Positions 1 to 9,490 of a stretch of DNA of 64,000 bases are shown here, piece by piece. Origin of the DNA: an uncultured Paracoccaceae bacterium. Its GTDB lineage: Bacteria > Pseudomonadota > Alphaproteobacteria > Rhodobacterales > Rhodobacteraceae. The stretch covers positions 310,001 to 374,000 of the forward strand of contig CATOSB010000001.1 of NCBI GenBank assembly GCA_951812305.1, written 5' to 3'. Positions within the stretch are counted from its first letter, which is position 1. Each line of letters opens with the position of its first letter. The position numbers and the translations under genes were made by a program. The notes below the pieces were generated by a model, which was not told the origin of the DNA, ran no database searches, and saw only the letters and a list, made by a program, of their open reading frames with translations.

Positions 1-1
1 C

Positions 2-157
2 TCGGGCTATGAGCAGGATGTCTCCGAAGCGGGCGACAGCGGCCTCGGGATCTTCCGCACCATCGGTCTCGGCGGGTCGAGCGAGGCCAACCGCCGCAAG
101 ATCCGCATGGTGATCCTCGTGCGCCCGACACTCATCCCATCGGGAGGGTGCGGATGA
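2..157 (+). CDS. pilN: PilN-like type IVb pilus secretin, C-terminal end only
   Basis: The window opens inside a gene whose last 51 residues can be read. They include GLGGSSEANRRKIRMVILVR followed by PTL, which looks like the closing beta strands of a secretin domain (outer-membrane pore of type IV pili and type II secretion). Its stop codon overlaps the start of the PilO-like gene (ATGA), the gene order of the R64 thin-pilus operon. The secretin call rests mainly on this context and on the short C-terminus; the rest of the protein lies outside the window. Confidence 0.55.
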   Translation, partial: SGYEQDVSEAGDSGLGIFRTIGLGGSSEANRRKIRMVILVRPTLIPSGGCG

Positions 158-1479
158 TGGCCCCCCGGATCATAACGCTTGAAGACGGCACCCGGCTGGC
201 TGCCGGGCTCGACTGGCAACCCGCGCGCTCCGGCGTTCTGACAGGCCTGTCGCTGCGCGGCAGCGCCGCCCTACTCCACCACGGCGACCGGGTGGCGGAC
301 GGTCCGGCCTCCGCTGTCGGGGCCGGTGCATTGCTCATTGCCCTCGGCGCGGGACTGGAAAAAGTCGATCCCGGGACCTGGCTGTTCGTCGCACACCTCC
401 CCGACAGCGATCTCTGGTGGCTTGGGCAGGCCGAAATTTCAACAGGGGACAGCGCACCCGAACCCGCAGCCGACCAGGTCCGTCCGGTTCCGGCCTCCGA
501 AGAGATCCACGACACCCCCGCCGCACTCATGGCCGCCATCCGCGAGATTGATGCCACCACACCCCTTACGGGCATCGCGGTCCATGACGGGCCTCTCGCA
601 AAAGACATATCCCGCATCGGGACCACCGCGCCGGTTCTGACGGTTACGCCCGCAAGCACACCGGCCTTTGTTGCCCGCACCGGCGTGTCGCGCCGGACCA
701 TGGTCTTCGGGGGCACTGCCCTGGCCGGCGCGCTTGCGCTTGTGTTTGTCCTGCCGCCGGTTCTGGACCGTCTCGCCCGGTCCCCTCTGGCCCCGCCGCC
801 CGCCATGATCCGCGCGGCCCCGGAACAGGGATCCTTTGCTGCCGCCTGCGTAAAAACACTTGCCGACTGGTGGCCCCGCATCGCGGGCTGGCAGGCCGGG
901 GCGCGGGGCTGTGCGCTGGCCGGACATCTGCCCGAAACCGTTGACTTTGATCTCCCGGTTCCCGATGGCCCCCCGGCGGTGACGATGGTGCTCTGGCACC
1001 GGCTGACACCGGTCGGCGGGTCCAACCCGGTCCTGAGCGACCTCGCCTCCGACCGGATTCTGGCCGCATGGCCCCACGGGTTACGCCGATCCGAACAGGA
1101 ACTCCTGCTCTGGCGAACCCGCACGCTGCCGCTGCGGCCGGGCGCTTCTGATCTCTCTCCCGACGCAGTTCCCGATGTTGGCCCTGTGCTGGCCGCCCTC
1201 TGGGCCGGGCAACCCGGCGCGGTCGAAGAGGAGGGGGACGGCTTTCTCATCACCGCCTCCGGCGATCTGGCCGCGCTCTTTGGCAAGGCCGCGCATATCG
1301 CGGGGCTTGAACCGGTTCGGCTCGACCTCGCCGCAGGGGAAAATGCGCGGCTGCTGCTCCGGCCCCGGTCAGGACGGGACATTCCGGCCACCCTCTTTGA
1401 GGCTGCGCGTCCGGCTGCGCACAATCCGGACGCCCCGCTCACCCTGTCCTTCGAGGCTTCGAAAGGATCTCCGCCATGA
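154..1479 (+). CDS. pilO: PilO-like type IVb pilus biogenesis protein
   Basis: A protein of about 441 residues with a soluble N-terminal half, one clear membrane segment near residues 185-205 (GALALVFVLPPVLDRL region) and a periplasmic C-terminal half. This layout fits PilO of R64-type thin pili, an inner-membrane accessory protein that links the ATPase platform to the periplasmic parts. It starts at an ATG overlapping the secretin stop; a GTG six bases upstream is possible. It precedes an exported protein and, further on, PilP, PilQ and PilR. The identification is by architecture and operon position, not by a catalytic motif. Confidence 0.65.
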   Translation: MMAPRIITLEDGTRLAAGLDWQPARSGVLTGLSLRGSAALLHHGDRVADGPASAVGAGALLIALGAGLEKVDPGTWLFVAHLPDSDLWWLGQAEISTGDSAPEPAADQVRPVPASEEIHDTPAALMAAIREIDATTPLTGIAVHDGPLAKDISRIGTTAPVLTVTPASTPAFVARTGVSRRTMVFGGTALAGALALVFVLPPVLDRLARSPLAPPPAMIRAAPEQGSFAAACVKTLADWWPRIAGWQAGARGCALAGHLPETVDFDLPVPDGPPAVTMVLWHRLTPVGGSNPVLSDLASDRILAAWPHGLRRSEQELLLWRTRTLPLRPGASDLSPDAVPDVGPVLAALWAGQPGAVEEEGDGFLITASGDLAALFGKAAHIAGLEPVRLDLAAGENARLLLRPRSGRDIPATLFEAARPAAHNPDAPLTLSFEASKGSPP

Positions 1480-3605
1480 TCTGCCCCCGCTCCGCCCTGG
1501 CCGGTCTGCTGCTCTCCACCGCGCTTGCCACTGGCGCGGCCAGCGCCGATCAGGCCCGCAACCCCCTGCTCGGCATCGACTGCCATCTGCCGCGCCGCGC
1601 AGATGATGGCCGGATCATTCCCGATTTCAGCGGCACAGCGCGGACCCTGTGCGAAGCCTACCGGGCGACGGCGCTGCATTATGACATGCTGCTGGTCACA
1701 ACCCGGGACCGGGTGGCGCTGGCGCTCCGCACCCTGCCGCCGCCGCTGCTTGAAAGCCTTGTGAACGATCTGGACAATTACCAGGATCCTGCGCGCTGGA
1801 AACCCGGCCCAGGGGCCAGGCGTGATCTTGGCCGCTTTGCGGACGCCGTTCAAGCGCTTCACGACGCGGGCAGGGTCACCGACGACCAGCTCCGCCGGGC
1901 GAAGACGCTTGAGGGCACGGCAGACTACTGGAAGGACGGACTTTTCACAGGCACTGGGATCACCCCGGAGGACTGGGATATCCGGGCCTGGGCCTGTGGC
2001 GGCCGGGACTATGACGCCTCGGGACGCCGCAAGGTGCTGGTTTGGTTCGGACCGGGAACCTCCAGGCGGGCGGGTATACGCGACAGCTGGACCCCGGAGA
2101 TGGTGCAGACCGCCATCACCGCCTGGCACCGGCTGCGGGACGATTTAGGGGTGGCCATCGAAAAAGCCCCGCGCGTGACCGGCGGGACAAATGGCGCGCC
2201 TGTCCTGTACAATGCGTTCGGTGAGAAAAAGAGGATCGATGCCTGTTTCGGATCCCGGTACGGGCCGTGGGATGCGTTGGATCCCGCACCCGCCCTGGCG
2301 TTTTTCGTCAATGTGGGCTGGTATCCGAAGCGCGAGACCCGGCTTTTGCCCTGCGCCGACAAGGGCGCGAAGGGCTATCGTACCAGCAAGCGGTATATGC
2401 TCAATGGCGTCTTCGTCGATGAGGAAGGTGCCCCGCTCCTGCCCGACCTGCATGGCCGGATCGACAATAACGGCTGGATTGATAGCGAGCACTGCTCCAC
2501 GCCCTCCGTCGCGACTGTAGATGACACGGAGGTATCGGCCAAAACCTGCCGGGAGACCCACGGTTTCTGGTTCCCGCAGGGCGCCCGGACCGGATGGCAG
2601 CGCACGTTCACCTTCCCCGACGACTGGAAGCGCGACCCGATCATAGTCACCTGGGTGATCGATGACTGCCTCAGGGTCATGACAACCAGGGTTTCCGAAA
2701 CGCGCACGCTGGCCTGCCCTGCCGGTCAGGAGGGCGAGATCATTGATCAGCGTGTCGAGACACGGACACGCCGGGTCTATTCCGACGCCTCGACCACCCC
2801 CGACACGCCCTGGACCGTGGCCGATCCCGGATACTGGCGCGCGATCAAAAACACCTGCCGCAGGCCGCCGTCCGGCGGTGGCCGCGAAGACAGTGAACAT
2901 TCCTTTGACGTGGATGGCGACGGGCAGGGCGATGTCAAATCCTGGCGCGAGGCGCGGGAATATGTGGCCAAAAACCCCGGCAGCCACGCGGTCCAGGTCT
3001 CCAACGATTGCGGCGCCTGCAACGGGCCGGAAGACAGAGATCTCGCCTCAGAGAGAGGCGGCACCGACAGCGGACGGAGTGATGGCGGCGGTTTCGGCAA
3101 CGCAGTGAGTGACCTCATCGAGAGTATCTTTGGCGGGGGGGACAGCGATAGCGGCGGCGGCAATTCCGGTGGCGGCGGTTGTTTCCTGACCACGGCGATT
3201 GTCGAGCGCCGGGGCGAGGCCGATGACGGGCCGACGCTCACAGCGCTCCGCGCCTTTCGCGACGGCTGGATGGCCGGGCATCCCGATGGCGCGCGCCTCA
3301 TCGCCGAATACTACGCCCAGGCCCCGCGCATCGTGGCCGCAATCCCCGAGACCCATCCCGACTGGGACTGGATCGGCGGAGAGATAGACCGGGCGGTGAA
3401 CGCGATCTACACCAACCGGCCCGAGGCCGCCTTCGAGATTTACGGCGCCATGGTGCGCCGCCTGATGGCCCGCTGGCTGGACGCCCCCGAGGGGCGTTCC
3501 GGTGCCGCGCGATCAACCCCCAGTCACCCGGAGCGCCGGCCCTTGCCGGGGCCCCATCCCATCGGCCCGCGGGCCGCAACGCTCTTTGGAGGATCCACAA
3601 CATGA
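1476..3605 (+). CDS. exported protein with CFI-box C-terminal domain
   Basis: A 709-residue exported protein. An N-terminal signal peptide ends near ATGAASA. The large central region is cysteine-bearing and has no motif I recognise. Near residue 480 is DVDGDGQGD, an EF-hand-like acidic loop that could bind calcium, then DCGACNG. A Gly/Ser/Asp-rich linker follows, and then a C-terminal module starting CFLTTAIVERRGE with LRAFRDGWM behind it. That last module matches the CFI-box C-terminal domain (CFxxTA... then RxFRD) found at the ends of secreted proteins. The gene overlaps the PilO-like gene by four bases. A role as a pilus-linked or surface protein is inference. Confidence 0.6.
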   Translation: MICPRSALAGLLLSTALATGAASADQARNPLLGIDCHLPRRADDGRIIPDFSGTARTLCEAYRATALHYDMLLVTTRDRVALALRTLPPPLLESLVNDLDNYQDPARWKPGPGARRDLGRFADAVQALHDAGRVTDDQLRRAKTLEGTADYWKDGLFTGTGITPEDWDIRAWACGGRDYDASGRRKVLVWFGPGTSRRAGIRDSWTPEMVQTAITAWHRLRDDLGVAIEKAPRVTGGTNGAPVLYNAFGEKKRIDACFGSRYGPWDALDPAPALAFFVNVGWYPKRETRLLPCADKGAKGYRTSKRYMLNGVFVDEEGAPLLPDLHGRIDNNGWIDSEHCSTPSVATVDDTEVSAKTCRETHGFWFPQGARTGWQRTFTFPDDWKRDPIIVTWVIDDCLRVMTTRVSETRTLACPAGQEGEIIDQRVETRTRRVYSDASTTPDTPWTVADPGYWRAIKNTCRRPPSGGGREDSEHSFDVDGDGQGDVKSWREAREYVAKNPGSHAVQVSNDCGACNGPEDRDLASERGGTDSGRSDGGGFGNAVSDLIESIFGGGDSDSGGGNSGGGGCFLTTAIVERRGEADDGPTLTALRAFRDGWMAGHPDGARLIAEYYAQAPRIVAAIPETHPDWDWIGGEIDRAVNAIYTNRPEAAFEIYGAMVRRLMARWLDAPEGRSGAARSTPSHPERRPLPGPHPIGPRAATLFGGSTT

Positions 3606-4348
3606 AGAGCCTTTTCCCCGCCGCGCTTATCGCGGCCCTCACCCTCACCGCATCGCCACCCGCCGCTGCGGAGCGCTGGCCCGTCCCCAGCACCGTGGCC
3701 GAGGCCAAAGCACAGATGGCCTCGGGCGTGCGCGGAACCGCCAATTGGCCAAGTTACAGGCCCGCAACACCGCCAGGCAATGTCCGCGCCGAGGATATGG
3801 CAGAGTTGTTCGGCAACCGCGTGATGATTGCCGGAGTGCCTGATACACGCGACCCCGCTTACGACGAGATCAAGCTGATCTTCATCTCCCGCGACGGGCG
3901 CTACATCTGGTGCAACGACCAGGAGGATATCGGGCGCGGCTGGGTCGAGGATCCCTGGGCGGCCGAGATACGCCGGATCCGGGGTAAGGTTCTTCCGATC
4001 TTCAACACGAATACTCTGAACCCAAGCAAGCCTGCGTTTTCTCCGCTCTATGACGGCGCCACCGGTGAAATCATCTGGTACACGCCCTATAACGGCCGCT
4101 GGTACGACTGGAACCGGGGGCATTTGCAGACCCGTCTGCCGGCGGGGACCTGGGATCTTTGCCCGGGCTTTCCCTCGGCCAAAGAGCTTGGCGTCGGCAT
4201 CAACCCGCACCAGACCGCCAGTTCCTATCGCGAGTTGATCGCCCAGCATCCCGGCACCCGCGTGCTGCGCCCCGACCTGGTGACGCCCGATGTGCGCAAC
4301 CACTACACGGAGAGCCTGGACTATTACCGCCAGCAGTTCAGCGAATGA
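3602..4348 (+). CDS. exported hypothetical protein in pilus operon
   Basis: A 248-residue protein with a signal peptide (MKSLFPAALIAALTLTASPPAAAE). It is rich in Trp and Tyr (GEIIWYTPYNGRWYDWNRGH) and has two Cys in the mature part. It overlaps the preceding gene by four bases (ATGA) and overlaps the next in the same way, so it is translationally linked to the pilus operon. I do not recognise a family. A periplasmic or secreted accessory of the pilus is the likeliest guess. Confidence 0.6.
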   Translation: MKSLFPAALIAALTLTASPPAAAERWPVPSTVAEAKAQMASGVRGTANWPSYRPATPPGNVRAEDMAELFGNRVMIAGVPDTRDPAYDEIKLIFISRDGRYIWCNDQEDIGRGWVEDPWAAEIRRIRGKVLPIFNTNTLNPSKPAFSPLYDGATGEIIWYTPYNGRWYDWNRGHLQTRLPAGTWDLCPGFPSAKELGVGINPHQTASSYRELIAQHPGTRVLRPDLVTPDVRNHYTESLDYYRQQFSE

Positions 4349-5025
4349 TCTGCCTGCGCGGCATACCCATGGCCGAGGCCGTGCGATCTGTCCGGAGCCG
4401 GATCTCCATCGCCGTGACGCTGGCTGTCGTCGTGATGGGGGCCGGTGCCGCGCTGGCCGAAGCGGCCCCAGAGGGCGCAGCGCTTGATGCGCTGGAAGCA
4501 AGGCTGGTGGCGCGGAGCGGCACGGCGCTCGATCTGATCGAAGATGGTGCCTCCGATCTTCCACCCTTCGTCTTCTACGCGCCCCTGGCCGCGCTGTGGT
4601 TTCTGGGCACGGACAGCCTTGAGACGGCGGACATTGCCCCGGTGACCGGCAGCGCCACGCTGCTGCGTGCGGCGGGCGAAGACGGCGATCTTATCCGCCT
4701 GCTCTGGCCCGACGGAGGCATCACCGATCTGGCCCCGCCAAAATCACCACCGGAACTGGCCGGGGCCGGAACCCCGCATCCACTGGCCCTGAAACATGAC
4801 CGCCTGCTCGGGGAAGCCCTGGCCATCTCCGTAGCCGGTCTCCCGCCGGGCAGCCGGTTCGGGGCCGACGGGCTGGTGCGCGCGCCCGGCGCACCGGAGC
4901 GCGTCTCCCTCTGGTCGAGCCATGGCGACAGCGTGGTGATCGAACATCCCGACGGATCGCTGGTCGGCGTGGCGCTTGAGGATCTGATGGCCGCGCTCGG
5001 GCCACAGGGGGAGGGGAGACCGTGA
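4345..5025 (+). CDS. exported hypothetical protein
   Basis: A protein of about 226 residues starting at the ATG that overlaps the previous stop (ATGA). It has a basic N-terminus and a hydrophobic stretch (IAVTLAVVVMGAGAALAEA) that reads as a signal peptide. The remainder is acidic and soluble with no motif I can name. It is the last gene of this operon segment before an insertion sequence begins 150 bases downstream. Lengthening it upstream would only read through the preceding gene in another frame, so the overlap start is preferred. Confidence 0.55.
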   Translation: MICLRGIPMAEAVRSVRSRISIAVTLAVVVMGAGAALAEAAPEGAALDALEARLVARSGTALDLIEDGASDLPPFVFYAPLAALWFLGTDSLETADIAPVTGSATLLRAAGEDGDLIRLLWPDGGITDLAPPKSPPELAGAGTPHPLALKHDRLLGEALAISVAGLPPGSRFGADGLVRAPGAPERVSLWSSHGDSVVIEHPDGSLVGVALEDLMAALGPQGEGRP

Positions 5026-5172
5026 TGCAGAGACTGGCCCCCCAGAACACGCGGGCGCGAAATCGCTGCTTAAAGCGTTTCCATGGATTGTTGAGATCAA
5101 ACTGTGATCGACTGCGCGTTCGACCGAAGGGAGAGGCAGCGCTGTTGATCACATTCGATCCTGGAAATGCTC

Positions 5173-6413
5173 TAGTCCCTTGATTCATCCGATTTGCGGG
5201 TAAAGGTGAGCAAGTTTGATGCGTGCGTCTTTAGTTGAGAATCGCCATGTCACCTTTGCGGATGCGGTGTTTCGCTCGGTTTCCCATGCCTTTGCTTCAT
5301 TGGCCAAGGTGTTGCGATCAGGAATGCGGCGGTCGAGACATTGACGCGCAAGTGTGCTGAGTTCACATTCTGCGATGTTGAGCCAGGAGCCGTGTTTGGG
5401 CGTGAAGTGCCACTCAAACCGTTCGACAATGCGACGGGCTTCATCAGGTGGAAAGGCCTTGTATAACGACGCCGGGTTGTGGGTGTTGAGATTGTCCTGA
5501 ACCAGTGTAATCCGGTCAGCCTTGGGGAAGTGGGTGTCGGCGAGGTCCTTGAGAATGTGGGCAAAATCGATGGCGGTTCGGCGGTCTCGAACGGCAACAT
5601 GGCGCCAGCCTTCAAGCGGGGCAAACAACATGAACAGGCTGGCCACACCCGCGCGCTCGTATTCATAGTCGAAACGGGCTTCGCGCCCCGGCCGGATTGG
5701 GATCGGCGTACGGGTCTCAAAGGTCAGCTGCTTGCTGGTCTCGTCAAGGCAAACCAGCGGGCGGGCCGGATCATAGGGGCGCGTGTAGACTTCCAGCACA
5801 TCTTCCATCGCAGCAACAAAACCTGCATTGGCTTTCGGAGGGATCACCCAATAGCGGCTCTTGTGCGGTTTGAGCGCGTTTTTTTGAGCACCCGATGGAT
5901 CGTGCTGTCGCTGGCTGCTTCAACGATGCCCAATTCGACCACGCGCGTTTCCAGAAGACGCAAAGACCAGCGCGCGTGACCCTCCGGTGGTTCCGAACAG
6001 GCCAACGCAATGAGCTTCGCCTCAGCGGTTCCATCAAAGATTGCTGGCGTGGACGGGGTCTTCTGCTTTTTGCGACCCAGAGCCGCCTCAAGGCCTTCTT
6101 CCACAACCTGGCGGCGGGTACGGAATACTGTGGAAACACTGGTCTCCAAAGCTTCTGCAATCCGCTCGTCATCCCAGCCGCCACTGTCTGAAGATACATC
6201 TGCCTTGAGCAATATCCGCGCCTTGAGCAGTCGATACGCCGCCTGCCGACCCGTGCGGATCATATCCTCAAGCTGCAACCGCTCACCAGCATTCAGTCGA
6301 ACAACATACTTCACAGCACGACCACATTTTGACATCTCAATACCCTCCCAAAATCTATAGCAGAGTGATTCAGAAAAATATCACAACGTCAAATCATGCG
6401 AAGCGAGGGACTA
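5173..6413. mobile_element. IS630-type insertion sequence (copy of a first kind) with TA target duplication
   Basis: The element spans about 5,175-6,411 (1,237 bp). Its inverted ends are GTCCCTT on the left and GAGGGAC on the right, bounded by TA at 5,173-5,174 and 6,412-6,413, the target duplication typical of IS630. It carries one transposase in two frames on the minus strand. The right TA is part of the stop codon (TAG) of the minus-strand coiled-coil gene next door, so that gene keeps its stop. It differs from the three 1,169-bp IS630 copies elsewhere in the window. Confidence 0.85.
5185..6335 (-). CDS. IS630-family transposase, two frames joined by -1 frameshift
   Basis: Frame A (about 6,335-5,844) encodes an N-terminal helix-turn-helix region (DDERIAEALETSVSTVFRTR). 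Frame B (5,847-5,185) encodes the DDE catalytic half with VCLDETSKQL (first Asp), LVQDNLNTHN (second Asp) and HGSWLNIAE (Glu). The frames meet at a run of seven A on the minus strand (about 5,879-5,885), a usual slippery site for programmed -1 frameshifting in IS630 elements. Slipping there joins the frames as LKKNALKPHKSRYWVIPPK. It cuts and pastes the element at TA sites. Confidence 0.85.
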
Positions 6414-6860
6414 GCTGGCGAACACGCGGTCGAGGAGCGTGAGCAGCACGAGACCGCCCACCATGAGACCCCCCAGGCGGATCGTCATGTCCTTGCCCAG
6501 AGCCTTCATGTCTTTCTGAAGGCTCTCGGCCACCGCGTCGATCTTGATATCCAGCGCCGTCATGTCCTTCTGAAGGGCCTCCGCCACCGCATCGATCTTC
6601 GTGTCCAGCGCCTTCATGTCTTTCGTGAGGGCCTCCGCCACCGCGTCGATCTTCGTGTCCAGCGCCTTGATGTCTTTCGTGAGGGCCTCCGCCACCGCGT
6701 CGATCTTCGTGTCCAGCGCCTTGATGTCGGCCTTGGTGGCAAGATTTTCGGTGATGCCGTCGGCAAAGGTGGTGACCAGCGCCCCGGCCTGATCCTCGGT
6801 AAACCCGGCCTGGCCCAGGCGTTGGGCGGCTTTCAGCGTATCAAAGGCAACGGTGGGCAT
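6411..6860 (-). CDS. DUF1640-like coiled-coil membrane protein with tandem repeats
   Basis: A 149-residue protein. The N-terminal 45 residues (LKAAQRLGQAGFTEDQAGAL) resemble the start of DUF1640/CCDC90-like proteins. The middle is nearly perfect 18-residue repeats of KALDTKIDAVAEALTKDM type, predicted as coiled coil. A C-terminal membrane segment (LGGLMVGGLVLLTLLDRVFAS) follows. It lies antisense to the pilus operon. An IS630 element sits exactly at its TAG stop codon without altering the protein. A second protein of the same layout is encoded at 18,396-18,875. Function unknown. Confidence 0.65.
   Translation of the reverse strand: MPTVAFDTLKAAQRLGQAGFTEDQAGALVTTFADGITENLATKADIKALDTKIDAVAEALTKDIKALDTKIDAVAEALTKDMKALDTKIDAVAEALQKDMTALDIKIDAVAESLQKDMKALGKDMTIRLGGLMVGGLVLLTLLDRVFAS
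6500..6725. repeat. 54-bp coding tandem repeat
   Basis: Four to five units of about 54 bp, each containing GCGTCGATCTTCGTGTCCAG, encode the 18-residue heptad-like repeats of the minus-strand coiled-coil protein. Two adjacent units differ by only one or two bases, which suggests recent expansion. Confidence 0.8.
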
Positions 6861-6941
6861 GGGCGGCGGTCTTTCCTCGGGCGCGGTGCAGGGCACCTGC
6901 GACACTCTTCGGGGTCCAGTAACCCGGACAGGGTCAAAATC

Positions 6942-7850
6942 ATGTCTTCCTATATAGGTCTGTTCCTCCGCAAACGCCAGAGCGCACCGGCCCACATCCG
7001 ATCGATCCCGCCGTCCGTCACTGTGCCGGTCTTCCGGCGCGCCGCGTCCTGCGTCGCCGCCCTGAGCCTTGCGCTGACAGCGCCATTGGCAACCGCCGAG
7101 GACAGCCGCCCCTTCGGGGTCACGCCCGAGGTCTCTGTCCGCCTCGGCGATTGCCCGGTGGCGGCGCTGCGGCGCGCCTGGGACGGTCTGGACACGCTGG
7201 AGGCGCTGGCGGTTGAGGAGGAGGTGCTGCGGCTCTGCACGGACCGTGCCGAGCGCATCGCCGCCTTCCTGGAGGCGCAGGGCGCCATCGATACGGCCAT
7301 GACCGGTCTTCTGCCCCCGCCGCCCGATGGCGGACCCGGTCCCGACATGAGCTTCGATGCAGAACCGGTTGACCCCGTCCTGCGCCCGGCGCCGGACTCC
7401 GACCCTGCCGCACCAACCGATATCCGGACGGACCGGGAACCGGGCGCACCCGACCGCGAGACGATTGACAGCCCGACCCCGACACAGACCGTCTGGCAGG
7501 TTCTTTATACCGTCCGCGCGGGCGAGGGGGCCTGGACAGCATCGATCACCGGCACCCGCGAGGTGCCTGTGCCGCTTTTCCCCACCGCGCCGCCCGACGG
7601 CGCTCTGGACACGGCCTCCGGGATGCCCGCACCCGTCTTCGACTGGATCACAAAGACCGACGGTCCGCTGCTGCGCAAAGCGGGCGATACGCTGCCGGAC
7701 GGGCGGCGCATCGCCCGGATCGATGCTGCGGGGGTGGCTGTGGGCGACCCCGGTCCCCTTGAGACGCTGCCCTGGGTCGGGAACACAGCCGACAGCAACA
7801 GGCCGGGCGCGGCCCATTGGGTGGTCTCGCCCGTAGGGGAGGACGATTGA
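6942..7850 (+). CDS. pilP: PilP-like pilus assembly protein
   Basis: A 302-residue protein with an N-terminal hydrophobic export signal (AASCVAALSLALTAPLATAE), a Pro/Asp-rich middle and a C-terminal domain ending in KAGDTLPDGRRIARIDAAGV. The last pattern resembles the PilP C-terminal domain, which docks onto the secretin. It precedes the ATPase gene with a TGATG overlap. Reading can be extended far upstream, but the ATG at 6,942 directly precedes the signal peptide. It is longer than R64 PilP, mainly through the linker. Confidence 0.6.
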   Translation: MSSYIGLFLRKRQSAPAHIRSIPPSVTVPVFRRAASCVAALSLALTAPLATAEDSRPFGVTPEVSVRLGDCPVAALRRAWDGLDTLEALAVEEEVLRLCTDRAERIAAFLEAQGAIDTAMTGLLPPPPDGGPGPDMSFDAEPVDPVLRPAPDSDPAAPTDIRTDREPGAPDRETIDSPTPTQTVWQVLYTVRAGEGAWTASITGTREVPVPLFPTAPPDGALDTASGMPAPVFDWITKTDGPLLRKAGDTLPDGRRIARIDAAGVAVGDPGPLETLPWVGNTADSNRPGAAHWVVSPVGEDD

Positions 7851-9490
7851 TGCGCGCGCTCGGGGAGATCACGACAGAATGGCGCAGTGGCCTTTCCGCC
7901 CGGATCGGCGCTCTGACGGGATCCGGGCCAAAGCCCCGCCCGCCGGTGGCGGCGAACGGCATACTGGAGGTGGGCAGCGCCCGCTTCCGCGCGGCCTGCG
8001 CCATCTCCCGGGACGGAACCTACTGGTTCGTGCCGGACCGCAACACCGTGGTGATCGCCGAAGAGGTGCAGGCGCTTGGGGAGCGCTATGACATGCCCCC
8101 CGTCAAATCCCGCCGCGTGGCCACACTTTCGGAGGTCGCCCATCTCAACGGCCGCGGCGCATCGGGGGAAGGGGGTGTGCCAACCATGCCCGGTGCCCGG
8201 CGCATGGCGGAGACCATCGCCCGGGCAGCAGCGCTGCGCGCCAGCGACCTCAAGCTTGTCATTCGCACCGACCACGCGGTCCTGCGCCTGCGCCTCGGGG
8301 CCGAGGAATACACCGACGGACCCTCCTGGCCGCCCGATGAGGCCGCCGAGGCCATCGCCTGGCTCTATGACCGGCGCGACTATGGCGACAAGACAGCCTC
8401 ACAGCAGGCCGGTCAGCACCAGGCCTTCTCCATCGGGCAGGAACGCCGCATCCCCCTGCCGCCGGAGCTCGCCGCGCTGCGGGCGCAGAAAGCGCCGCAC
8501 GGCGACGGGAAGGACTTCATGGTGCTCAGACTGATCTACACGGCTGACGACACGACAGCCGGAAAGATCGAGGATCTCGGGCTGGAAGCCGATGTGCTTG
8601 ATGCGCTGGCCGTCGAGCGCGCCTCGGGCAGCGGGCTGGTGATCATCGGCGGCTCCACCGGGGACGGCAAGTCCACCACGCTGGTGCGCCAATTGGAGCG
8701 GCTTTACCGGGAGCGGCAGGGCCGCGTCTCCATCATGACGGTGGAAGACCCCATCGAATATCCGATCACCGGGGACGGGATCATCCAGATGCCGGTGGCG
8801 GGCGGCGCGGAAGGGGCGGCGCGCGGGGCCGCCTTCACCCGGGCGCTGAAAACCTTCGTGCGCTCCAACCCCGATATCGGCATGATCTCGGAAATCCGCA
8901 CCGCCGACGATTGCCGCGAGATCATGCAGTTCGTGATCTCCGGCCACAAGGTCTTCACCACCATCCATTCCGACAGCGCCGCCGGCGTTCTCTTCCGGCT
9001 CATTTCTCTCGGGGTCGATCCGAAGGAACTGGCCCAGCCCGGTGTGGTCAGCCTGGTGATGCGCCAGCAGCTTGTCCCCATCCTCTGCCCCGACTGCGCC
9101 CGGAGGGCCACGGACGAAGAAGCGTCCCATATCGCCAACTGGACAGGGGATCCGGAGGGCCAACCCCGGGTCCGCAACCGGGAGGGCTGTCCGACCTGTC
9201 TTGCAGGGCGCGAGGATGCCACCGCGCGTCTGGCCTGGGGCGGGCTGGCCCGCAAGCGCGCCACGGCGGAGATCATCGTCGTGGACGACAGATTCCGCAA
9301 ATTCCTTGAGGCCCGCGACGCCCATGGTGCCCGCGCCTACTGGCTGACACCCCGCGACAAGGGCGGGCTCGGCGGCATCGATGTCGCAACCCGCCTCCGC
9401 CGCCTCGTGGCCGCGGGCGAGGCCGATTACACCGATGTGACCCACCTGAAGCTGCCCGGGGCAGAGCAGCCTGCGGGGGAGGCGGACTGA
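7850..9490 (+). CDS. pilQ: PilQ-like type IVb pilus assembly ATPase (GspE family)
   Basis: A 546-residue cytoplasmic ATPase that powers pilus extension. The N-terminal domain is followed by Walker A GGSTGDGKST (about residues 266-275), the Asp box VEDPIEY, and a Walker B-like GMISEIRTADD (about 343; the usual second Gly is replaced by Ser). Then come the His box HKVFTTIHS and a CPDC...CPTC zinc-type pair near the C-terminus. It overlaps PilP (TGATG) and PilR (TGATGG), so the three are cotranslated. All features of a secretion ATPase are present and the length is typical. Confidence 0.88.
   Translation: MRALGEITTEWRSGLSARIGALTGSGPKPRPPVAANGILEVGSARFRAACAISRDGTYWFVPDRNTVVIAEEVQALGERYDMPPVKSRRVATLSEVAHLNGRGASGEGGVPTMPGARRMAETIARAAALRASDLKLVIRTDHAVLRLRLGAEEYTDGPSWPPDEAAEAIAWLYDRRDYGDKTASQQAGQHQAFSIGQERRIPLPPELAALRAQKAPHGDGKDFMVLRLIYTADDTTAGKIEDLGLEADVLDALAVERASGSGLVIIGGSTGDGKSTTLVRQLERLYRERQGRVSIMTVEDPIEYPITGDGIIQMPVAGGAEGAARGAAFTRALKTFVRSNPDIGMISEIRTADDCREIMQFVISGHKVFTTIHSDSAAGVLFRLISLGVDPKELAQPGVVSLVMRQQLVPILCPDCARRATDEEASHIANWTGDPEGQPRVRNREGCPTCLAGREDATARLAWGGLARKRATAEIIVVDDRFRKFLEARDAHGARAYWLTPRDKGGLGGIDVATRLRRLVAAGEADYTDVTHLKLPGAEQPAGEAD

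Noticed and set aside
132..2129. Long minus-strand reading frame (over 600 codons) opposite the pilO region
   Set aside because: It is an artefact of high GC content and lies fully against two well-supported plus-strand genes; the translation is low-complexity Arg/Ala/Gly/Ser without a recognisable domain.
5026..5172. A short gene starting at the ATG after 5,021
   Set aside because: The frame of about 50 codons runs into the insertion sequence and the peptide has no recognisable character. The stretch is treated as intergenic.
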